This document shows positions 44,882 through 53,556 of a DNA stretch of 64,000 nt, in pieces. This DNA comes from Brevibacterium sp. JSBI002 (GTDB taxonomy: Bacteria > Actinomycetota > Actinomycetes > Actinomycetales > Brevibacteriaceae): the NCBI RefSeq assembly GCF_026013965.1, contig NZ_CP110341.1, forward strand, positions 2,108,001-2,172,000, in the 5' to 3' direction. Position numbers and translations under genes: made by a program. The notes under the pieces are model-generated. The model did not search any database and had not been told where the DNA came from. It saw nothing but the letters and a program-made list of their open reading frames with translations. The number at the start of each line of letters is the position of its first letter. Position 1 is the first letter of the stretch.

Positions 44882-46312
44882 TCAGTCGAGGTAGTCGCGC
44901 AGCACCTGCGAGCGGGATGGGTGGCGCAGCTTGGCCATCGTCTTCGACTCGATCTGGCGGATGCGCTCACGGGTGACGCCGTAGACCTTGCCGATCTCGT
45001 CGAGGGTCTTCGGCTGACCGTCGTTGAGTCCGAAGCGCATGGACACCACTCCCGCTTCTCGTTCAGAGAGCGTGTCGAGCACGGAGTGCAGCTGCTCCTG
45101 GAGGAGGGTGAAGCTCACCGAGTCCGAAGGCACAACGGCTTCGGAGTCCTCGATGAGGTCGCCGAACTCCGAGTCGCCGTCTTCACCCAGCGGGGTGTGC
45201 AGAGAGATGGGCTCGCGGCCGTACTTCTGGACCTCGACGACACGCTCGGGTGTCATGTCGAGTTCCTTCGCGAGCTCTTCCGGAGTCGGTTCGCGACCGA
45301 GATCCTGCAGCATCTGGCGCTGCACGCGGGCGAGCTTGTTGATGACCTCGACCATGTGCACCGGGATGCGGATCGTCCGAGCCTGGTCGGCCATCGCGCG
45401 GGTAATGGCCTGGCGGATCCACCACGTGGCGTAGGTCGAGAACTTGAAGCCCTTCGTGTAGTCGAACTTCTCGACGGCGCGGATGAGGCCGAGGTTGCCT
45501 TCCTGGATGAGGTCGAGGAACAGCATTCCGCGGCCGGTGTAACGCTTGGCCAGGGACACGACGAGTCGGAGGTTGGCTTCCAACAGGTGGTTCTTCGCGA
45601 TGCGGCCGTCGTGGATGATCCACTTGTAGTCCATCGTCTCGCGCGGGTCGGTCACCTCTCCGCCGTCGAGCAGGTGCTCGGCGTACATTCCGGCTTCGAT
45701 GCGCTTGGCGAGATCGACCTCTTCGGCGGCGTTGAGCAGTGCCACCTTGCCGATCTGCTTGAGGTAGTCCTTGACCGGGTCTGCGGTCGCACCGGCGGAG
45801 ACGACCTGCTGAGCGGGCGCGTCCTCCTCGTCGGCATCGGAGACGATGAAGCCACCGGCCTCGGCCACGGCGGCGTTCTTCTCCTTCTCTTCCGAGTTCT
45901 TCGTCTCGGTCGCCTCGGCGGGACTCTCCTCTGTGGCCAGAGCGTCCGCGGCCGGTTCGACCTCCTCGGTGGTGTCGATATCGTCGTCGGCCTTCTTCGC
46001 CTTGGTCGCCTTCTTGGCTTCCTCGGCGGCGGTGGCCTTCGTCGTGGTCTTCGCCGGAGCAGCCGTCGACTTCGCGGCGGCTGTCTTCTTCGCAGCAGTC
46101 GTCTTCTTCGACGCAGCCGTCTCGGTCTTTGCGGCAGCCGACTTCGCAGTCGCCGACTTCGCGGTCGCTGCCTTCTTGGTGCCGGCAGCGGTCGTCTTCT
46201 TCGCAGTGGACTTCGACGCCGCAGTGGTCTTGGATCCACCGGTCGAGGTCGTGCCGGCCGTTCCCTCCGACTTCTCCGTCACCGTTGTGGATTCCTTGTC
46301 GACTCTGGGCAC
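44882..46312 (-). CDS. sigA: Primary sigma factor (RpoD/SigA)
   Basis: This is a 476-residue sigma-70. The first 100 residues are a Lys/Thr/Ala-rich low-complexity tail ([20 protein letters not shown]) followed by an acidic section. Region 1.2 begins at [16 protein letters not shown]. Region 2 has [27 protein letters not shown], and region 4.2 has [23 protein letters not shown] at 46312 follows AAAGG by 7 nt and fits better than upstream in-frame codons. It directs housekeeping transcription. It is separated from the DUF4192 gene by 412 nt. Confidence 0.96.
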   Translation of the reverse strand: MPRVDKESTTVTEKSEGTAGTTSTGGSKTTAASKSTAKKTTAAGTKKAATAKSATAKSAAAKTETAASKKTTAAKKTAAAKSTAAPAKTTTKATAAEEAKKATKAKKADDDIDTTEEVEPAADALATEESPAEATETKNSEEKEKNAAVAEAGGFIVSDADEEDAPAQQVVSAGATADPVKDYLKQIGKVALLNAAEEVDLAKRIEAGMYAEHLLDGGEVTDPRETMDYKWIIHDGRIAKNHLLEANLRLVVSLAKRYTGRGMLFLDLIQEGNLGLIRAVEKFDYTKGFKFSTYATWWIRQAITRAMADQARTIRIPVHMVEVINKLARVQRQMLQDLGREPTPEELAKELDMTPERVVEVQKYGREPISLHTPLGEDGDSEFGDLIEDSEAVVPSDSVSFTLLQEQLHSVLDTLSEREAGVVSMRFGLNDGQPKTLDEIGKVYGVTRERIRQIESKTMAKLRHPSRSQVLRDYLD

Positions 46313-46724
46313 GTGTTCACCTTTCGCGAGCGTTGAAACTTCCCCATGCATTCGGACAGTACTAAGACCCAAGTCAAGTGGTCCGCGCGCGTCCCGGGCG
46401 AACGCAGAGTCCGCCCATCATGCAATGACTGGGTCAACGCTTAATTTTCTCACGTTATTCCCCGCTTTGCGAATCGGCCGTCGATGACTCCGGGACGATC
46501 CGTCCGGCCTGTCCCCGACAACAACCTGACCCGCGGATCTGTTCCTCCCGCCTCCTTCTCACGTCGATCTCGCCGAGGCGACCGACCGATCTCGGCGAGG
46601 CGGCCGACTGCCCACCCCGATCACGTGGCCCCGGCCCATCTGCGGCGGACCAGCCCTATCAATGACGGCCCCGACCCCTCGTCGCTGGCACCGAACAATA
46701 GGACAGCGCCACATCCCGGCGCGA
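46313..46724. other. sigA upstream region
   Basis: No gene is visible. An inverted repeat CTCGCCGAG/CTCGGCGAG (46569-46577 and 46591-46599) may end DUF4192 transcription. On the minus strand a TTGACT lies close to sigA and a TTGACC further upstream, but neither has a convincing -10 at the right distance. Confidence 0.45.
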
Positions 46725-47897
46725 TCAGATGTTCGAACGCTGAGTCTCCGTCAGCCAGCGGGGCAGGCATCCCATATTGACCGCGCTGACGATGAGCTCG
46801 GCCAGCCCGTGTCCGACTTCGAGCCCGAGGGCGGCGCGCGCATAGTTCAGCGCCATCGTCGACCCGCCCAGAGACCATTCGAACCAGGCGATGACGGCAT
46901 AGGTGTTGGCTCTGGCCCGTGGGTGGCCGGCCTGCAGGTAGTCCTTAAGGAAGGCGATCGTGAGCATGATGTCGCGCGGCCTGGGCGCTCGTGCTGAGAG
47001 CCCGACGAGCTGCTGAGCCGCCCGCGCTTGGGAGACCACACGGCGGCTCATCACGATGAGTTCGTCACCGTCGAGTCCCTTGACCAGGGAGGGTGGGAAG
47101 TCTGGGTGGTCGAAGCTGAGGATCATCTCTAGGACGTCGCGCGACCATTTCTCGGCGAGCAGGGTATCGAGCGCCATCACGGTGGGCAGATCCATGAGGT
47201 CGTGGATGCGCGCCTCGTCGATTGCTTCCTCATCGCACCGCATGGCGTCCAGGCGCGGGTAGACCTCGGCGAGGATCGCGAACGCTTCGTCCGTGCCCAT
47301 CCACTCCTCGGCGTGTCCGCGGCGACTGTCGGCGAAGGCTTCGGCGGGCATCGGGGCGATGACGAGGTCCTCCGGATCGGCGACGGGGTTGGAGCCGCCG
47401 GCGACGAGTTCCGTGGCACACGCCGAGGTGGTGGCCTCGATCAGCGGCGTGCAGTCATAGCCGTCCTCGTCGATGCGGCCGAAGTGCTCTTGGTTGACCC
47501 ACCAGGCGCTGAGAGTATCGACGCTTCTGGCGGCGAAGGTGATGGCCAGTTCGTCGATCGCCGCTCGGATGAGACCACGGTGGACCTCCGCGTATTCGGC
47601 GTCTGCACCGGCGCCGAAAGCGCTGACCGGCTGATAGTCGTCATCGTAGAGAACGAGGAAGACCCCGGTGACCGTACCGGAGCGCATGACGAGGTCGGCG
47701 TACCAGCCGCCGCCCTCGGACAGCGTCTGCGCCGCGCTCTCACGGTCGAAGTCGATGCGCAACGTGGTCGAACTGGTCTGTGAGCCGTTGTGCTCGGTGC
47801 CGACGATGACAGCGACGAGGCTGCGACGCGGGGTGTACCCGAGAGTGTGGGGGATGATCCCGATGATGTCCTCGGGTGTGCGGGCCGGTGTCTTCAC
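46725..47897 (-). CDS. DUF4192 family protein
   Basis: This 390-residue soluble protein starts MKTPARTPEDIIGIIPHTLGYTPRRSLVAVIV, the family hallmark of a helix plus P-H-x-L-G-Y motif. Function is unknown. It is conserved next to sigA in many actinobacteria. GTG at 47897 has GGAGGA 4 nt upstream, a strong ribosome site, so the longer in-frame extension to 47996 is unlikely. Confidence 0.9.
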   Translation of the reverse strand: MKTPARTPEDIIGIIPHTLGYTPRRSLVAVIVGTEHNGSQTSSTTLRIDFDRESAAQTLSEGGGWYADLVMRSGTVTGVFLVLYDDDYQPVSAFGAGADAEYAEVHRGLIRAAIDELAITFAARSVDTLSAWWVNQEHFGRIDEDGYDCTPLIEATTSACATELVAGGSNPVADPEDLVIAPMPAEAFADSRRGHAEEWMGTDEAFAILAEVYPRLDAMRCDEEAIDEARIHDLMDLPTVMALDTLLAEKWSRDVLEMILSFDHPDFPPSLVKGLDGDELIVMSRRVVSQARAAQQLVGLSARAPRPRDIMLTIAFLKDYLQAGHPRARANTYAVIAWFEWSLGGSTMALNYARAALGLEVGHGLAELIVSAVNMGCLPRWLTETQRSNI

Positions 47898-48152
47898 TGC
47901 GTCCTCCTTGAGCGGTTCGGAACCGGCCGTCTGGAGCGGTTCCCGTGCTTGCGGCGAGGCCCATGCCTGGGATGAGCCGCCTGTCTGGGTACCCACTCCA
48001 ACTGATCAGGCAGCCGCTCCTCCAGGTTCCGGTCTGTGCCTGTGGACGGACCGCACGGGTCCACAGCGCTCTGATGGGCGAGTCGGGCCCGTCATCCCCA
48101 CGAGAATCTGGGCCGAATTGCCTCAATCGCCTTACTGGCATACAAGTGAGGG

Positions 48153-48944
48153 GTGGCGAAGAGACGGATATACACAGCTCCTGGTTCTCAAGTGGTCGAC
48201 ATCTCGACGGGGGAAGCCCGGCTGGAGAAGCTCGACGGTGAGGCAGATTCCTATGTGCTCCACGTCAATGGGGTCCCTTCGTCGTCGATCACGCTCAGCG
48301 ATCCGCGGCGACTGGACTTCGAGTACCTGGACTGGATGCGACGCATCATCGACGTTCAGCTCCCTGACCGGACGCTGCGGGCCGCACACATCGGTGCCGC
48401 CGGCTGTGCTCTGGCCCGGGCGCTGAACTCGGCACGACCGGGATCGAAGCAGACGGCGATCGACATCGATGCCAAGCTGCTCGACTTCGCCCGCGACTGG
48501 TTCGACCTGCCCCGCTCCCCCGCCCTGGCGCTGCGTGCCGGAGACGGAGCGGTGGAGATCGGCAAGTTCCGGCCCGATACCCTTGACGTCCTCGTCCGCG
48601 ACGCCTTCGACCACGACTCGGTTCCCGCGTCTCTGCAGAGTTCGGAGTTCTTCGCCGCCTGCGCCGAGGCGGTCAAGGACTCCGGCATCTACGTCGCCAA
48701 TGTGCCTGACTCCGGTGACCACCACGTCCTCCGGGCAGAACTCCGCAGCCTCGGCGACCGCTTCGCCCATCTTGCCGCCGCCACGGAACCGGCGATCCTC
48801 AAGGGCCGTCGACGCGGCAACGTCGTCGTCCTCGCCTCCAATACTCCCCTCGACACGGGTGGGCTCGACCGCACTCTGCGCACCGCCGCCTCCTCCGCGA
48901 CCTTCCTGGCGGGAGCAGATCTGCGCTCCCGGTTGGGTCTCTGA
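48153..48944 (+). CDS. Spermidine synthase-like methyltransferase-fold protein
   Basis: This 263-residue protein has a Rossmann SAM-type core: RAAHIGAAGCALARAL (motif I region, about 78-93), AIDIDAKLLDFARDWF with an acidic strand end, and DVLVRDAF. The arrangement resembles spermidine/spermine synthase, but the polyamine-site motif GGGDG is missing. A true polyamine function is therefore doubtful. GTG at 48153 follows GTGAGG closely. It is divergent from DUF4192. Confidence 0.75.
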   Translation: MAKRRIYTAPGSQVVDISTGEARLEKLDGEADSYVLHVNGVPSSSITLSDPRRLDFEYLDWMRRIIDVQLPDRTLRAAHIGAAGCALARALNSARPGSKQTAIDIDAKLLDFARDWFDLPRSPALALRAGDGAVEIGKFRPDTLDVLVRDAFDHDSVPASLQSSEFFAACAEAVKDSGIYVANVPDSGDHHVLRAELRSLGDRFAHLAAATEPAILKGRRRGNVVVLASNTPLDTGGLDRTLRTAASSATFLAGADLRSRLGL

Positions 48945-49186
48945 CCTTCCCGCCGGTCCGGGCTGGCTCTGCAGTCCCAAGCTCCTGCACCTTCCGACCC
49001 GGCTGGTTCTCTGCTCTCGTGCCTCCTGACCCGGCTGGCTCTCTGCCCTCGCATCTCCCGACCCAGATGCCTCTGCCTACCGTCGTCAGAGCCGGAATGT
49101 GAGGTACGCCCCGGTCCGAAATGACGATGCGACTACAGACGCCGGGGAAAGTTCGGCATAATTGAATGCCGACCCAAGAAGGTGAG

Positions 49187-51418
49187 ATGACCGAAACTTC
49201 AGAAATTCGTGTCGAGCAGACCAAGCTCGACGAGCTCTATGCCCGCCTCGATGAGCTCCGGGAGGAGACGACGGCCCGCCTGGGCACGGTGAGGGTCTCC
49301 GAGGTCGGAGGCAACCACCAGCACCGCACCGAACGCGATGCCTTCGCGACGATGTACGAAGATCAGCTCATCCGTCTCGACGGCGCCGAGGAGGGACTGT
49401 GCTTCGGTCGCCTCGACATCATCGACGAAGACGACCCCACCTACATCGGCCGCATCGGACTCACCGACGAACAGCGTCAGCAGATCCTCATCGACTGGAG
49501 GGCGCCGGCCGCCGAGCGCTTCTACCAGTCGACTGCCGCCAATCCCGACGGGATCGCCCGCCGCCGTCACCTCGTCACCGCGAACCGGAAGGTCACCGCC
49601 ATCGAAGACGATGTGCTCGACATCGACGCGCTCGATGACGCTCAGCGATCGAACCTCCAGGGCGAAGGCGCACTCCTCGCCGCCCTCACCACACATCGCA
49701 CCGGACGGATGGGCGATATCGTCGCGACCATCCAGGCCGAACAGGATGCGATCATCCGCCGCCCGCTCTCCGGCGTGCTCGTCGTCCAGGGCGGACCCGG
49801 CACCGGCAAGACAGCCGTTGCGCTCCACCGTGCCGCTTTCCTGCTCTATCGTCACCGAGAGCGCATTGCGAAGTCCGGTGTCCTCCTCGTCGGCCCGTCG
49901 ACGGTGTTCCTCAAGTACATCGAGAAGGTTCTGCCCAGCCTCGGCGAAACCGGGGCCGTCCTGCTCACTCCCGGTCAGCTGTATCCGGGGCTCGATACGG
50001 ATGCCGCAGATGCTCCGGCTGTCGCCGAGATCAAGGGTCGCTCCGTCATGGCGCGGGTGCTGAAGAACCATGTTGCGAACTACCAGCGCATTCCCGATCA
50101 CGATGTCGAGATGCGGGTGCGTTCGCACACGATCGTGCTGCGTCGCAAGGACGTTCAGTCCGCGCGCGATCGGGCTCGTCGCAGCGGGGACCCGCACAAT
50201 GCTGCCCGCACCGGATTCGTCACCGGTCTGCTGAAGATCCTCGCCGAGGATCTCGCCCGGGAGATGGGGATGGATGCGGCCGGCGAGCGACTGCCCGAGC
50301 TGCTCGAGGACCTGCGCTCCTCTGTCGACGTTCGTCGCGCCCTCAACCTCGCGTGGTTCCCCATCGGCCCAGCCGCCGCGCTGCGTTCTCTGCTGGGCAG
50401 GCCGCACAAGCTGCGGGCCGCAGCCCGCAAGCTCCTCACTCCTGTCGAGCAGTTGACTCTGCTCGAGCAGCGTCGGGATGAGTTCACGGTCGATGATGTG
50501 CCGCTGCTCGACGAGTTGGCCGAGCTTCTCGGTTCCGCCCCGCAGCAGACCCAGGCGCGGGATGACTCGGCACGCGAATACGCCGAAGCCGTCGTCGATA
50601 TGACCGAGACCGGTGGAATGGTCTCCGCCGAGACCCTCGCTGCCCGCTGGGAGGAGCAGGGACCGACGATGACTCTGGCCGAACGTGCTCTTGAGGATCG
50701 GGAGTGGACGTACGGCCACCTCGTCGTCGATGAGGCGCAGGAGCTCTCCCCCATGCAGTGGCGGGTGCTCTTCCGCCGCGTGCCGTCGAAGTCGGCCACC
50801 GTCGTCGGCGACCTCGCCCAGTCTTCGCAGGTCGACAATGCCCGCACCTGGTCCTCGATCCTCAGCGAGTTCGTCGGCGATCGCTTCGCTCTCCAGGTGC
50901 TCACGGTCTCGTACCGCACTCCTCAGTCGGTGATGGATCTGGCCAACCGCTACCTGCATCGGCATTTCCCGCAGCTCGAGCTCGTAGAGTCGGTGCGCCA
51001 GGGAGGATCGGATCCGCGCCTGGATTCCTTCGCCGACGAATCGGAGATGTTGGCAGCCCTCCCCGAAACGGTTGCGGCAGAGGCGTCTGCCGCCGAAGGC
51101 GGGAAGATCGCTGTCATCGCTGATGAGAAGCTCATCGAGTCCATCGCCGAGGCGATCGCGGACTTCGATTTCGGACGGTCGGTCACGGGCTTGGACCACC
51201 AGATCGCCCTCATCACCCCGCAGCAGGCCAAAGGCCTCGAGTTCGATGCGGTGGTCATCGTCGAGCCCGGCCGCATCGCCCCGCTCGGCGGCGAGGAAGG
51301 CGTCGGCAGCCTCTATGTGGCGCTGACCCGCACGACGGAACGTCTCCGCGTCCTGGCGTCCGTGTCGACGGAGCTCACCGAGCTCTTCTCCGCCGCCACG
51401 ATCCGCCAAGCCGGCTGA
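49187..51418 (+). CDS. HelD-like UvrD/Rep-family helicase
   Basis: This is a 743-residue protein. A coiled-coil N-terminus (VEQTKLDELYARLDELREE), then the superfamily-1 Walker A GGPGTGKTAVALHR (about residue 203), DEAQELSP (Walker B, about 520), a QSSQVDNARTW box and the C-terminal VALTRTTERLRVLA are present. In Gram-positives HelD removes stalled RNA polymerase from DNA and, in some actinobacteria, affects rifamycin sensitivity. The ATG at 49187 has AAGAAGG in front; an ATG at 49166 lies too close to the CATAAT at 49157-49162 to be inside its transcript. Confidence 0.87.
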   Translation: MTETSEIRVEQTKLDELYARLDELREETTARLGTVRVSEVGGNHQHRTERDAFATMYEDQLIRLDGAEEGLCFGRLDIIDEDDPTYIGRIGLTDEQRQQILIDWRAPAAERFYQSTAANPDGIARRRHLVTANRKVTAIEDDVLDIDALDDAQRSNLQGEGALLAALTTHRTGRMGDIVATIQAEQDAIIRRPLSGVLVVQGGPGTGKTAVALHRAAFLLYRHRERIAKSGVLLVGPSTVFLKYIEKVLPSLGETGAVLLTPGQLYPGLDTDAADAPAVAEIKGRSVMARVLKNHVANYQRIPDHDVEMRVRSHTIVLRRKDVQSARDRARRSGDPHNAARTGFVTGLLKILAEDLAREMGMDAAGERLPELLEDLRSSVDVRRALNLAWFPIGPAAALRSLLGRPHKLRAAARKLLTPVEQLTLLEQRRDEFTVDDVPLLDELAELLGSAPQQTQARDDSAREYAEAVVDMTETGGMVSAETLAARWEEQGPTMTLAERALEDREWTYGHLVVDEAQELSPMQWRVLFRRVPSKSATVVGDLAQSSQVDNARTWSSILSEFVGDRFALQVLTVSYRTPQSVMDLANRYLHRHFPQLELVESVRQGGSDPRLDSFADESEMLAALPETVAAEASAAEGGKIAVIADEKLIESIAEAIADFDFGRSVTGLDHQIALITPQQAKGLEFDAVVIVEPGRIAPLGGEEGVGSLYVALTRTTERLRVLASVSTELTELFSAATIRQAG

Positions 51419-51429
51419 CCCAAACCCAA

Positions 51430-51491
51430 TTACTACCTGACGGCGGCCCAGCAACCTGGCGCGAGGTTGCTGGGCCGCCGTCAGGTAGTAA
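51430..51491. repeat. 62-nt perfect palindromic element, copy 2
   Basis: Identical in all 62 bases to the element at 30406-30467 (arms 51430-51457 and 51464-51491, loop GGCGCG). Two further flanking bases extend each arm to 30 bp. It sits 11 nt past the helicase stop and before the convergent nrdR. Confidence 0.9.
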
Positions 51492-51510
51492 TTGAGGGGT
51501 GAATGTGAAA

Positions 51511-51551
51511 GGCCGCTTGGGTTCGGCTTCCCCTCCGAACCGCAAGCGGCC
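51511..51551. terminator. Secondary hairpin between the helicase gene and nrdR
   Basis: GGCCGCTT/AAGCGGCC outer stem and GGTTCGG/CCGAACC inner stem. It follows the 62-nt element and may act as a second terminator. Confidence 0.6.
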
Positions 51552-51614
51552 GCGCGCCGTAGCGCGCACGTTCAATACTACACAACTATTTCTGTACCGC
51601 GGTACTCGAAACGA

Positions 51615-51633
51615 AGATTTCTGACAGAAATCT
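51615..51633 (-). terminator. Short palindromic hairpin after nrdR
   Basis: AGATTTCTG-A-CAGAAATCT is a perfect 19-bp palindrome 41 nt beyond the nrdR stop, followed on that strand by a T-containing tail. It is a terminator or a protein-binding site. A GTACCGCGGTAC palindrome lies nearby at 51594-51605. Confidence 0.5.
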
Positions 51634-51673
51634 CAGCAGTCTCAGGATCCGGTCGGCCGAACCCCCGAGCAGC

Positions 51674-52171
51674 TCAGTCGGCGAAGTCGTCGGGGGTGGG
51701 TTCCCGAGTCTGACCGGACTGCAGCAGCGCATCTGCGCGCAGCGAATCGATCGCCGCCTCGAAGTCCTCGAGCGAATCGAACCCCTGGTAGACGCTGGCA
51801 AATCGCAGGTAGGCGACCTGGTCGAGTTCGCGCAGCGGTTCGAGGATCGACAGTCCCACCTCGTCGGCGTCGATCTCAGCGATTCCGCGCGACCGGATGT
51901 TCTCCTCCACCCGCTGAGCGAGCTTCGCGAGATCATCGTCGCTGACCGGACGTCCCTGGCAGGCCTTGCGCACACCCGACATGATCTTCTGACGGGAGAA
52001 CTCCTCGGTGACTCCGGAGCGTTTGATCACCGACAGGCTCGTGGCCTCCATCGTGGTGAAGCGGCGACCGCAATGACGGCACTGACGGCGCCGGCGGATC
52101 GCAGCGCCGTCTTCGCTGGTCCTCGAATCGACGACCCGCGAATCGGACTCACGGCAGAACGGACAGCGCAT
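51674..52171 (-). CDS. nrdR: Transcriptional repressor NrdR
   Basis: This is a 165-residue protein. The N-terminal zinc ribbon [17 protein letters not shown] ... [16 protein letters not shown] has the two CxxC pairs. An ATP-cone follows ([24 protein letters not shown]). It senses ATP/dATP and represses ribonucleotide reductase genes, which are not in this window. It is placed 2 nt after hisD in one minus-strand unit. Confidence 0.96.
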   Translation of the reverse strand: MRCPFCRESDSRVVDSRTSEDGAAIRRRRQCRHCGRRFTTMEATSLSVIKRSGVTEEFSRQKIMSGVRKACQGRPVSDDDLAKLAQRVEENIRSRGIAEIDADEVGLSILEPLRELDQVAYLRFASVYQGFDSLEDFEAAIDSLRADALLQSGQTREPTPDDFAD

Positions 52172-52173
52172 CT

Positions 52174-53484
52174 CTACTCCTCGAACCTGATGTCGACAGC
52201 CCGGCCGTGGGCCGGCAGCTGTTCGCCGGCGGCGAGAACACCGATGTGCTCTGCCACCGCAGACAGTGCTTGTCGGTCATAGTCGATGACCTGGCTGACC
52301 TTGATGAATGAGTGCACACCCAGTCCCGAGCCGTGAGCTGCGGTGCCCATCGTGGGCAGCACGTGGTTCGACCCGGCACAGTAGTCACCGAGTGACACCG
52401 GAGCCCAGTCGCCGAGGAAGACCGCTCCCCCGTTCGTGATCCGTGCCCCGACCGCTGCAGCATCGGCCGTGTGGACCTCGACGTGCTCACCGGCATAGCC
52501 GTTGACGACGGTGATCCCGGCGTCGAGGTCGTCGACGAGAACGATCGCCGACTGCCGTCCGGCCAGAGCCGCCCCGATCCGCTCGGTGTGCATCGCCTCC
52601 GGCACCTGCACGTCCAACTCCTTCTGCACCCCTTCGGCGAGATCGACGGAGTCGGTGACCAGCACCGAGGCGGCCAGTTCGTCGTGTTCGGCCTGACTGA
52701 TGAGGTCGGCGGCGACGAAGCGCGGATCCGCCTGTTCGTCGGCGAGGATGATGATCTCTGTGGGGCCGGCGACCGCGTCGATGCCGACCCGGGAGCGGAC
52801 GAGCGACTTCGCCGCAGCCACATATGCGTTTCCGGGACCGGTGATGAGGTCGACGGGCTCGAGTTCCTCACCGTCGTCGAAGCCGTAGGCCAGAGCGCCG
52901 ATCGCCTGTGCTCCGCCCATCGCCCAGACCTCGTCGATGCCGAGGATGTGTGCGGTGGCGAGCACGATCGGGTGCGGCAGACCATTGCTCTGCGGCGGGC
53001 TGGCGATCGCCAGCGAGTGTGCTCCGGCCGTCTGTGCAGGCACGACGTTCATGATCACCGTCGACGGGTAGACGGCCAGTCCGCCGGGCACATAGAGTCC
53101 GACTCGTTCGACCGGCAGATGCCGGGTGGTGACGAAGGCGCCTGAGGCCAGTTCGGTGCGGACATCGACGGGACGCTGATCGGCGGCGACCTTCCGGGCG
53201 CGGGCGATCGATTCTTCGAGCGCGGCCCTGACCGCGGGATCGAGTTCCGCCGTGGCCTCGGCCAGCGCGGATTCCGGTACCCGCAGCGTTTCGGGGCGCA
53301 CTCCGTCGAAGCGCTCGGTGAAGTCCTTCACCGCGGCCGCTCCCCCACCGGCGACGGTGTCGAGGAGTTCAGCCACCCGTCGTTCGATATCGGCATGGGT
53401 CTCGGCGGCCCGAGGCAGCTTCTGCGCCAGGAATCGCTTGTTGAGGGTCTCACCACGGAAGTCCAGAATGTTCACCCGCACCAT
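52174..53484 (-). CDS. hisD: Histidinol dehydrogenase
   Basis: This 436-residue zinc enzyme oxidises histidinol to histidine in two NAD-dependent steps. Motifs: [45 protein letters not shown], the QAEHD zinc site and the closing [12 protein letters not shown]. The ATG at 53484 has GGAG 6 nt upstream. No other his genes are present in the window. Confidence 0.95.
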   Translation of the reverse strand: MVRVNILDFRGETLNKRFLAQKLPRAAETHADIERRVAELLDTVAGGGAAAVKDFTERFDGVRPETLRVPESALAEATAELDPAVRAALEESIARARKVAADQRPVDVRTELASGAFVTTRHLPVERVGLYVPGGLAVYPSTVIMNVVPAQTAGAHSLAIASPPQSNGLPHPIVLATAHILGIDEVWAMGGAQAIGALAYGFDDGEELEPVDLITGPGNAYVAAAKSLVRSRVGIDAVAGPTEIIILADEQADPRFVAADLISQAEHDELAASVLVTDSVDLAEGVQKELDVQVPEAMHTERIGAALAGRQSAIVLVDDLDAGITVVNGYAGEHVEVHTADAAAVGARITNGGAVFLGDWAPVSLGDYCAGSNHVLPTMGTAAHGSGLGVHSFIKVSQVIDYDRQALSAVAEHIGVLAAGEQLPAHGRAVDIRFEE

Positions 53485-53556
53485 TCTAGTCTCCACAGCA
53501 GCACCGCTCTCCTCCGGCCCGAAGTGCGGACGGGAGGCGGGATCGTCGTTCGCGCC

